This document shows, piece after piece, positions 57,448-64,000 of a stretch of 64,000 bases of DNA (position 1 is the first letter of the stretch; every line of letters begins with the position of its first letter). The notes below the pieces were generated by a model. The model saw only the letters and a list, made by a program, of their open reading frames with translations. It made no database searches and was not told the DNA's origin. The translations under genes and the position numbers were made by a program. The DNA is from Agrobacterium larrymoorei (GTDB lineage: Bacteria; Pseudomonadota; Alphaproteobacteria; Rhizobiales; Rhizobiaceae), in assembly GCF_013322225.1 (NCBI RefSeq), contig NZ_JAAMFB010000017.1:1-64000 (forward strand), given 5' to 3'.

Positions 57448-57505
57448 GGACCGGGCTGGGGTCGCAGCAGCGGTCCCCGCCTCCCTTCCGTCCGTCACTT
57501 AAAAA

Positions 57506-57540
57506 ATCGGTCGCGCGGGGATCTACCCCGCGCGACCGAT
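57506..57540 (-). terminator. Long perfect terminator hairpin
   Basis: A 15-bp perfect stem, ATCGGTCGCGCGGGG and its complement, with a 5-nt loop. AAAAAA precedes it on the plus strand, so reading the minus strand it ends in TTTTTT, a classical terminator for leftward transcription coming from ietAS. On the plus strand it may fold in the leader of the small membrane peptide gene. Confidence 0.8.
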
Positions 57541-57581
57541 CCGATGCCCTTCGCGGCCATCGGATTCAGGAGGATTGCTCA

Positions 57582-57701
57582 ATGATCGTACTCATGTTGA
57601 TGGCCGTCGCGCTGGTCGCCGGTCTCTGTGTCCTGGCCTATACGCTCGCTGTCTATGCACTGCCCTTCATGCTTGGGGATTCACGCGAAGACGGGAGGTA
57701 A
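57582..57701 (+). CDS. 39-residue single-helix membrane peptide
   Basis: MIVLMLMAVALVAGLCVLAY begins one long hydrophobic helix that ends in a short polar tail (GDSREDGR). AGGAGG lies 7 bp before the ATG, close to ideal. It follows the ParB-like remnant and the hairpin, and such small membrane ORFs are common next to plasmid ParB-like genes. It overlaps the ragged 3' end of ietS on the other strand. Function unknown. Confidence 0.6.
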   Translation: MIVLMLMAVALVAGLCVLAYTLAVYALPFMLGDSREDGR

Positions 57702-59881
57702 AGCGGGTCAAGTCGGCCCTTCCATTTGCCCTCGTCCTGCTCCTGCTGCAGGACGGCATTCACGTTGACCCGGACGAACTCGGAACCGAACCGGGCATCC
57801 AACGGAGGCGTGGAAACGAGAGTGAGCTTTGCCCGCCCTCGGCATTTGCCGCCGGGTCCGACCAGGGACGCCGGCCATGGAAAGCGGAAATTGATCTGCT
57901 GGCCATGCTGGATACGTGAGGCGAAGACCAGGGCAATCGAAGATCGCCCGTCTCTAGAATACGTTCGGCAGACGGCGGCATTCCGAAGCCGACAAGATGC
58001 CGTGCCACCGGCGCCAGCATTTTCGGATGCAAGGGTTCTGGAATTTCTGCGTGGTGGACGAGCAAACCAATGAGGGTTTCACGAGAGATCTCGCCCTCGA
58101 TGGCATGGTCGAGGACTGCTGCTGTCTTGGCGACTAAAGGCGAGGCGTAGCTCGTGCCGCAACCGTCAATCACTGTTCCATCTGGAAGTATGGAAAAAAG
58201 ACCATGGCCCAGTGTCGCGTGCTGCGTACCCGCTCCGCCGATATGGGCAAGGTCGGGTTTTCCCCCGGATCGAAGTCCAGGTCCCCGGCGGCGAAAACGG
58301 GCTGGGGCGAACGGCAAGCAACCACTGTGCCCTGGTGGATTCAGCGCGGCAACGGCAACATTTCTTGCGCTCTCCGCTGGCGTTAAAAGCCCGTCGTTTC
58401 GCGCACGGGCGAGATTGGAAAGGGCTGTTGCCGAGTCGGCTGGCCACTCCGGGCGAAGGTCTTGCGGCTGGATGTTACCGGCAGATATGAAAACAACCGC
58501 ATTGTTCTCTTCTGCAATCTGGTCGAGTCGAACCGCATGTGGGCTGTAGCGATCGGGTGCAGCGGGTTGAAGGATGTTCAGACTCATATTGAAGACACGC
58601 ACGCCATGCCGTGCCCGCGCATCCGCGACTGCCGCGTCCATCTCATCAAAGAATTGCGGGAGGCCACCCGAATAGTATGATGCGAAGGCCCCAGCCTTCT
58701 GCTCATTTGGGAAGACGGCCACGTCCACCAGTTCTGTTCCGTCGGGCTCGGGGCAAGTCTCCGCAACCATTGATACCGGCTCCAGCGACTGCAAGCCCGC
58801 CAATGAACGTGCCATGGGATAAATCCATGTCTTCGTCAGCTAGTACGTCCCATCGATCGATAACCCAGTCAGCCAACGCCGGGCTTATGCCGCCATCGAT
58901 GATGCCCATTCTTGGATGAGTTCTGCGACTATCGCGAACGGGCATTACCGCTTGAGCTGGGCGAATGCGGGCCGGCGTTACCGGGCGAGCAGAACGGACC
59001 ACGATGCCGGGCAACTCGATTCGTCGGACTAAGGGATGCTTGTCGAGGAACGCGAGCAAGCGGCTGTGGTGCTGAACATTCGGGTCGAATGGCGCAAGCT
59101 CACGGCGTTCCTTCGATGACACGCTCGTCAGCCGCAGGACGGCACCGTCTCCGGCTCGGTCCAGGCGAACGGAAAGCATCGGAAGACGCCGTCTCCAATT
59201 CGGCAGACGCTCCACTGACATACTTTGCTCAAGTGCGTTGAAGCCGGCAACGAAGGACTCGACCAGACTTCTATGCGCGGGGTCGAGGCGATCCCATTCG
59301 GCGCGCGGCGGCAGAACGTCGAACAACTCGACTTGATACGCGCTTCCCGTCATTGGATTGGCGAGCCATGCAACAGCTTCTTCGACCGAAAAATTGCGCT
59401 TGTCGGAAGCGCCATAGAGTTCGATTCGGTCGATTGCACCCGTCTCGCTCTTTTGTGCCGAGGGGTTTGGCACTTCTTTCCTCTTTTTCTCGTCGTAACG
59501 CATTCTGGTTTGGGTTTCGGCTTTGGCAATTTCCGCTTTCACCATAGCCAAAGCCGACGGGCGGCCTTCCACAATCATCACGCCAAGATCTCCACCCCCG
59601 ACCACGGGCATCCGATCACTGCGAAACAGCGCTCCCACAGGTCGATGGCTCTTCGCCCAGGCATCGCGTTTGAGAATGACCTTCACGTAGCCGATCGGTC
59701 CTTGTGCTTGCGCGGAAAGGACCCCGGAAATGGTGTCGATCTGATCGATCAGTGCTGCCTTGTGAGCCGCGAATTCCTGATCGCGATGTGCGAAAAAGTC
59801 CTTGCGGCCCCCACCGCCGCCCGCCTCTCGGGCTTCCTCATAATTGGCTGGATTGAGGACGATCTGGATCGGACTAGCCAT
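57653..59881 (-). pseudogene. ietS: IetS-type subtilisin-like serine protease, frameshifted and 3' truncated
   Basis: Partner protease of the IetA ATPase. The S8 triad is split over frames: Asp in MGIIDGGIS and His in DLSHGTFIGGLAVAG lie in the first frame, Ser in GCGTSYASPLVAKTAA in the second. A +1 change near 58752-58790 moves the reading to the second frame (CPEPDGTELVDVAVFP), and a -1 change near 57938-57945 returns to the first (SIALVFASRIQHGQQ, then RLDPLYLPSS). After that similarity to a protease tail seems to stop near 57700, so the C-terminus is missing. The start overlaps the ietA stop by 8 bp. Sequencing errors could explain the frameshifts but not the lost end. Confidence 0.72.
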
Positions 59882-61079
59882 TATCTACACCCCCGTCGAC
59901 TTTACTGGCCTGTCGGCCAAGCTGACGACTTACGGTCGATTTATCCCGCCCTGCAATTTCGCCGATGTCGGCCATTGAAAACGCAAGAATGGGGTCGTCG
60001 CGCATAGCTCGGAACAGGGTCGCAGGATCGTCGAACAGTAGCGTCCGGCGCTCGCTCTGGATGCGGGCCGCATTAAGCGTCGCAAATTGGCGAAGCGTGT
60101 CCAGCAATCCCCGTCGATCATCCTCGCGGACCGTGGTGGCTTTCTTGTATGTTCGCACTAGCGCCTCGATCTCCGCTCCTGTCGAACCTTCGGTGAACCA
60201 GGCAATGAGACGTAGATGGCTGTCGGGGGCCGTTACGGGCGGCATGAACATGGCGGCAATCGCCTTTCGCACGTCAAAATCCGGCCTGGGGATCTCAAGC
60301 TGGACCTCGAAACGGCGCCAAACTGCCGGATCAAGCAGCTTGGGGTGATTGGTGATGCCAATCGTCAATCCTATGTTTTGCCTCACATCGAGATTTTGGA
60401 GAAGGGCGTTCACAACCCTCTTGATCTCGCCGACCTCTTGGGGATCGTCGCGGACTTTTGCGATTGCGTCGAATTCATCAAGTAGGAGGACACAACGATA
60501 GCGATTGGCAAATGCGAAGAGATTACCAATATTGCGTGCCGTCGTTCCAAGAAAAGAGGAAACGAGGCCATCTAGTTTCACAAGAACGACAGGAAGATCC
60601 AATCTGCGAGCAATCCAGAGAGCTAGACGTGTTTTCCCTGTGCCGGGCGCACCGTAGATCAAACAAGTCTTGGAAGGCATGATATCGACGGCCGCGAGCG
60701 CCTCGAAGTCGGTCCATTCCTCGACAATCGTCCCAACCGCCTGCGTGACAGTCGAATTAAATAGCGGTGCCGCTCCCTCGACTTCAGAAGGAAAGATGAT
60801 CTCCGCCAAGGCGGCGGCCGTCTCACGATCGACGGGAACGGGCGTATTGCGACCCAGCGTCTCGCCCGACAGGTTCGCTCTGGAGCGTTCGATACGGCTC
60901 GGGGCTATCTCCTTTAGACGCTCAGCTGTGGCAAGTATTCCCGCAAGCGACGACGCCTGCTTTTCCTCGCCATCCTTGGCGAGCGCATCCTTTAGGCGCT
61001 CGACCTGCTTGCGCAGGGCGGGCGTTGGCTCGCTCATCGCCGCCCGACATAGGGCCTGAATAATTGAAAAGTGCTCCAT
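59874..61079 (-). CDS. ietA: IetA-type AAA ATPase
   Basis: A 401-residue AAA+ ATPase with Walker A GAPGTGKT at 143-150, Walker B CVLLLDEFDA at 196-205, sensor 1 in IGITNHPKLLD and arginine-finger region AVWRRFEVQLEIP. The last 40 residues form a helix-turn-helix (MADIGEIAGRDKSTVSRQLG). With a subtilisin gene overlapping it, this is the IetA/IetS pair, first described on an Agrobacterium Ti plasmid as a stability/incompatibility locus and later counted among anti-phage systems (from memory). IetA looks intact, the protease does not. Confidence 0.85.
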   Translation of the reverse strand: MEHFSIIQALCRAAMSEPTPALRKQVERLKDALAKDGEEKQASSLAGILATAERLKEIAPSRIERSRANLSGETLGRNTPVPVDRETAAALAEIIFPSEVEGAAPLFNSTVTQAVGTIVEEWTDFEALAAVDIMPSKTCLIYGAPGTGKTRLALWIARRLDLPVVLVKLDGLVSSFLGTTARNIGNLFAFANRYRCVLLLDEFDAIAKVRDDPQEVGEIKRVVNALLQNLDVRQNIGLTIGITNHPKLLDPAVWRRFEVQLEIPRPDFDVRKAIAAMFMPPVTAPDSHLRLIAWFTEGSTGAEIEALVRTYKKATTVREDDRRGLLDTLRQFATLNAARIQSERRTLLFDDPATLFRAMRDDPILAFSMADIGEIAGRDKSTVSRQLGRQASKVDGGVDNG

Positions 61080-61093
61080 GCGTCCCGCTCACG

Positions 61094-61193
61094 ATCTTAT
61101 GCATAAATAATGCCTTATGATGCGTGTACCCCGGCATAAGATGCATGTCAAAGGATTTTGTTGCATTCTTATAGGATTTTGATGCATTCTTGT
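61094..61193. promoter_or_regulatory. Repeat-rich ietA upstream region
   Basis: Two direct 21-bp repeats (units from 61152 and 61173, core AGGATTTTG-T/A-TGCATTCTT) and an inverted pair ATCTTATGC (61094-61102) / GCATAAGAT (61134-61142) lie within 115 bp of the ietA start. On the minus strand TTGACA (61151-61146) is a candidate -35 box. The shared GCAT core suggests sites for one regulator, perhaps the HTH of IetA. Confidence 0.55.
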
Positions 61194-61343
61194 CGCGGCT
61201 CGTTGCGCTATATCTGGAAAAGTAGACGCGCCTTTGCGAGCGTCCGCTGGATGCCCCGGGATTTGATGACAGTTTGAGACGGAACGACTAGCCAGATTGA
61301 AGAGAAAGTAATTTAGAAGTCGATTCATACGTGGAGGATTAGA

Positions 61344-61547
61344 ATGACGAAGGTCTCGACGACTACTTCTTATGTTGACCTGGACGGCGACTACGGTTCT
61401 GTGGATGGAGTCGAGGTGACATGCGAGAGACGTGGGCACTCTGAGGAGAGTTTCGGAACCGACGAGCCATCCTTAAAAAGATGTGCCTATCTTTTGCGGG
61501 AGAACTGCCCGCGAGCGGAAAAGAACTACTATGACATTGGCCCATGA
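61344..61547 (+). CDS. Small hypothetical protein of 67 residues
   Basis: An acidic small protein (MTKVSTTTSYVDLDGDYGSV, then VEVTCERRGHSEESFGTDEP and LLRENCPRAEKNYYDIGP) with three cysteines. GGAGGATTAGA before the ATG is a near-perfect ribosome-binding site, which is the main support. A Cys-rich-like or metal-binding role is only a guess. It lies at the far side of the accessory region, divergent from ietA. Confidence 0.6.
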   Translation: MTKVSTTTSYVDLDGDYGSVDGVEVTCERRGHSEESFGTDEPSLKRCAYLLRENCPRAEKNYYDIGP

Positions 61548-61816
61548 CCCAAGCTGTCGCCAGCGTGCGCCATAGACCGGGGCGGCGGGATCAACCTCGG
61601 CGACCCTCAAAAATGCGCGCTCAGTTTCTAGCCGCGATCAAAAGGTGGAATTAGAGAGCTACAGCGTAGACATAGTTCTCATCATCACCCGGCGCGGCGC
61701 GCCACTTTTATGATTTTCAAATCGCGCTGACCGCTACACGGCTCTGAACGCTTCGGTCTGAAACACAGTAGCTTCCGTGATTAGAGGCGAACCAGCACAG
61801 AGATCTCTCTGGCTCG

Positions 61817-62812
61817 TCACTTCCCGTCAGCGGCGATTTTTTCCTCGAGAGATTTTGCGATGGCTTTCAGATTGCGTTTCTTGCCGCCGATTTTTTCGAT
61901 GGCGGCGACGGCGAGGTCGCGCGCGACGTAATCTGACTTATGGCCGAGGTTGCGGACGATGATCAGTTCGGCACCGTTTATATCTCGCGCCAGATGTTTT
62001 GAGTGGATTTCCGTTGAGACGACATCGTCGGTATCGCCTGCAATGATGACGGTTGGTGCGCTGATTTCCCGGTAGTGAGCGGAAGCCGTTTTCGCCCAAC
62101 CGTTCAAAGCACCGACTTCCTGGGCGTTGTGCCGAAAGGCAACGGGACGGAGGGCGCGGTATGATTTGGTCTTGGCAACGTAATCCGATGGTACCGGGTT
62201 TGGTGAAAACACCCCCTTCACGGCCGCATTCAAAGCGAGGAGGCCAGCCGGCGGTGCGATAAGCGTGCTGAAGAATAGTCCCGCAACGGGCGCGCGGGCA
62301 GCATCATAGTACCAGGAAATTCCACCCGGCCATGGGTAGAGCGCAGGTGAAAGGAATACGAGCCCCTCCACCATATCCTTGTGGCGCAGGGCGAAGGCAG
62401 CGGTAATTGCTCCGCCGAACGAGTGGCCGACGATTATCGCTTTGGGAATACCTCTTCGCTGCATGACGCTCGCAATGGCATCGGCCTGCGCGTCGGGCAG
62501 TATATTTTCCTTTGGGCCAATGTCCGAGAGCCCGTGTCCGGGCCTGTCTACGAAAAGGAGCTTTGCCCGGCCTTCCAGCGGCTCGCGGAAAGCGTACATG
62601 GGGTCATAAAGGCTGGTGCTTGCGCCATGGATGAAAACGATGGGCGGCAGGTCGGCATTTTTACCGGCGGGAACGAGGACACTGTTTAGCTTGAAACCGC
62701 CGACATCGACTTTCGCTTCCCCTATCGAGAGACCTGTTTCGGCGGCGAGTGTTGCCGAGACGATGCTCATTGCAAGCACTGTTCCAAGGACGGGGAAAAG
62801 ATTGGAAGACAT
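61817..62812 (-). CDS. Secreted alpha/beta hydrolase
   Basis: The 331-residue protein has a signal peptide (MSSNLFPVLGTVLAMSIVSA, cleavage near AA-ET) and an alpha/beta hydrolase fold: oxyanion HGAST, RPGHGLSD, nucleophile elbow GHSFGG with the catalytic Ser, the acid in AGDTDDVV and His in NLGHKSDYV. The substrate is unknown. The start was placed at the signal-peptide Met; a longer frame is rejected. It marks the return to non-accessory genes. Confidence 0.9.
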   Translation of the reverse strand: MSSNLFPVLGTVLAMSIVSATLAAETGLSIGEAKVDVGGFKLNSVLVPAGKNADLPPIVFIHGASTSLYDPMYAFREPLEGRAKLLFVDRPGHGLSDIGPKENILPDAQADAIASVMQRRGIPKAIIVGHSFGGAITAAFALRHKDMVEGLVFLSPALYPWPGGISWYYDAARAPVAGLFFSTLIAPPAGLLALNAAVKGVFSPNPVPSDYVAKTKSYRALRPVAFRHNAQEVGALNGWAKTASAHYREISAPTVIIAGDTDDVVSTEIHSKHLARDINGAELIIVRNLGHKSDYVARDLAVAAIEKIGGKKRNLKAIAKSLEEKIAADGK

Positions 62813-62895
62813 GATGGGCCCTGAATATTTCAATTTTCTCCGCAGATCATTGGACCCGGCCACCTGGAGACGCAAGACGCGGATGGCCGGGTCCG

Positions 62896-63312
62896 TCAGC
62901 GGGCAATTCGCCCGCCGATTTTTTGAGTAATCACGCAAGCGAGAAACGCCGTCGATGCTGAGAGAACGGAGCCCCATAAAAGATCCGCAACGGTCAGCGT
63001 TGTTGGCCAGTTCACCAACGTAGCCTGGTTGGTAAGATCATAGGTGGCATAGGCGGCAAAGCCGAAAAACCCGCCGTTACGAAGCGCAATCCCTGAGCGC
63101 CTGGCCTGCAATCCTGGCACAACGGCAAAGAAAACAAGGGCCGCACAGTAGATCAGGTAGAAGAGCACGGCAGGAACGACTCGAAACTGCGGAGCAAGCA
63201 GATCCCCCAGTAGCGGCCTGTAGAGAAGATCAGCCATCGTGCTTAGCCAAACGGCGTCTATCGCCAGAAAAACCACGAGCGTTGCGGCATAAGCGATGGA
63301 ATATGTCTTCAT
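62896..63312 (-). CDS. DUF2177 membrane protein
   Basis: A 138-residue protein with four membrane helices. MKTYSIAYAATLVVFLAIDAVWL, the GFFGFAAYATYDLTNQATL segment and TLTVADLLWGSVLSA are the DUF2177 signatures (conserved D-x-x-W and Y-D-L-T-N). AAGG lies 9 bp before the ATG. The function of the family is unknown. A DUF1295 gene nearby on the plus strand is a frequent companion in rhizobia. Confidence 0.9.
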   Translation of the reverse strand: MKTYSIAYAATLVVFLAIDAVWLSTMADLLYRPLLGDLLAPQFRVVPAVLFYLIYCAALVFFAVVPGLQARRSGIALRNGGFFGFAAYATYDLTNQATLVNWPTTLTVADLLWGSVLSASTAFLACVITQKIGGRIAR

Positions 63313-63326
63313 CGATGCGTTGCCTT

Positions 63327-63698
63327 TCAGTTGATGCGGGTCCAGCTGACACCCTTGCAAAGGATGCCCGCCAGCACGCAGCCCTTCGTCGTCATGCTGT
63401 CACCTTTCACGGAAACGGTGATCTTGTAGGTCAAGTCGCGTTGAGGATCGAAGGCCGTACCGGAATATTCGCCGTCGGAGCTGGGCTTGATGCTCATCAC
63501 AAGCTTGTCGCCGGACTTTTCCTTCGGTGTGCCAGGCTTGATCCAGGTGTTGATGGCGCAAATATCAGAGCCACATGGCGCAATCTCCACCTTGGCGTTA
63601 CCGTCGCCTCGCGCCCATTGACCATTTATATCTGCGGCAGCGGCCGCCGTGCCGCCGAGCATTAAAACAACTGTGGAAAGCCTCAAAACGGATTTCAT
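63327..63698 (-). CDS. Secreted DUF2147 protein
   Basis: A 123-residue exported protein with a signal peptide (MKSVLRLSTVVLMLGGTAAA). The mature part has INGQWARGDGNAKVEIAPCG, DICAINTWIKPGTPKEKSG and the GYVLAGILCKGVSWTRIN-like end, the DUF2147 pattern with paired cysteines. GGAGGAAG lies before the ATG. The start 75 bp further upstream is rejected. Function of the family is unknown. Confidence 0.88.
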   Translation of the reverse strand: MKSVLRLSTVVLMLGGTAAAAADINGQWARGDGNAKVEIAPCGSDICAINTWIKPGTPKEKSGDKLVMSIKPSSDGEYSGTAFDPQRDLTYKITVSVKGDSMTTKGCVLAGILCKGVSWTRIN

Positions 63699-63873
63699 TG
63701 TTCTTCCTCCAAGAAAAAGCGTCCTCCGCTTCTGCTGACGAACAACGCACACACCGCATCTTCGGATCACCAAGAAACCCTGCGTGAAGTTTTTTTCCTC
63801 CCAGATTAAACCGGCGCGCAGAAAGTTCCGTAACTTGCCATGAGACTACGTGGATCATGGAAAGTGATAATCT

Positions 63874-64000
63874 ATGGATTTGCTGTATTTGCTTCTTATT
63901 GCCATCGGTCTCCTAGTCGCCATGGCAGCGGCATGGGCGGTGCAACGCAAAACCGGCGCCAGCGGCTGGATCGATACGATATGGTCATTCGCAGTCGGCA
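63874..64000 (+). CDS. DUF1295 (steroid 5-alpha-reductase-like) membrane protein, 5' part
   Basis: Only the first 42 codons are inside the window: MDLLYLLLIAIGLLVAMAAAW, then AVQRKTGASGWIDTIWSFAVG. The hydrophobic start followed by Q-R-K-T-G-x-S-G-W-x-D-x-I-W is the hallmark of DUF1295 proteins. The gene continues past the edge and is divergent from the DUF2147 gene. Confidence 0.8.
   Translation, partial: MDLLYLLLIAIGLLVAMAAAWAVQRKTGASGWIDTIWSFAVG

Noticed and set aside
57157-57498. Upstream extension of the large accessory frame to 57498
   Set aside because: This part is the complement of the IS-like end and of the ParB-like fragment, so it is not the protein's true N-terminus.
61565-61572. 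GTGCGCCA, matching the last 8 bases of tRNA-Arg, as a right attachment site
   Set aside because: Eight bases are too few; no longer copy of the tRNA 3' end was found in the window.

Overview
The window looks like a piece of the main chromosome of an Agrobacterium/Rhizobium-group alphaproteobacterium. The strongest marker is the sugar-sensing locus chvE-gguA-gguB-gguC with the divergent LysR regulator gbpR, a gene set and order known from Agrobacterium. BacA, a two-part rhizobial purine-degradation cluster and rhizobial palindromic intergenic repeats agree with this. Species cannot be fixed from the sequence alone.

Layout. 1-0.17 kb: 3' end of an IS110-family transposase, ending about 50 bp from der. 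0.2-10 kb: housekeeping and envelope genes (Der GTPase, YfgM-like TPR protein, NnrU-like membrane protein, NodB-type deacetylase, BacA, methionine aminopeptidase, LLM flavoprotein, SRPBCC protein, glycerol kinase). 10.2-28 kb: catabolism, mostly of purines. Xanthine dehydrogenase (xdhA, xdhB, xdhC), membrane urate hydroxylase (puuD) and guanine deaminase (guaD) lie on the plus strand. Hydroxyisourate hydrolase, ureidoglycolate lyase, OHCU decarboxylase and the PuuE-type deacetylase follow on the minus strand. Together they take guanine to ureidoglycolate and glyoxylate. A HEPN/MNT toxin-antitoxin pair is wedged inside the ureide operon, and a RIME-like repeat separates xdhA from xdhB. 28-43.9 kb: tRNA modification (MnmD next to a DAO flavoprotein), an RhlE helicase, a hybrid sensor kinase, a GGDEF-EAL protein, an L,D-transpeptidase, and an operon of permuted ATP-grasp, alpha-E, transglutaminase-like and methyltransferase genes. 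43.9-50.1 kb: chvE-gguABC and gbpR. 50.2-51.9 kb: small hypotheticals and a MarR regulator.

52.36-61.6 kb is an accessory region that begins at tRNA-Arg(CCG). It is a mosaic: a three-copy 21-bp repeat resembling an IS end, an unrecognised protein preceded by a five-codon minigene, an unrecognised protein of about 856 residues whose 5' end is cut by an IS21-like terminus, a C-terminal scrap of a plasmid-type ParB-like protein, a small membrane peptide, and an IetA/IetS-type AAA ATPase plus subtilisin pair. IetA is intact. The protease gene carries two compensating frameshifts and a lost 3' end. The 3' part of the window (61.8-64 kb) returns to ordinary genes: an alpha/beta hydrolase, DUF2177, DUF2147 and the start of a DUF1295 gene.

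No complete, clearly new system is proven here. The best candidates for new biology are the large unrecognised accessory protein with its neighbour, the ATP-grasp/alpha-E/transglutaminase/methyltransferase operon, and the repeat-rich region upstream of ietA. All calls come from reading translations and motifs; no database search was run.
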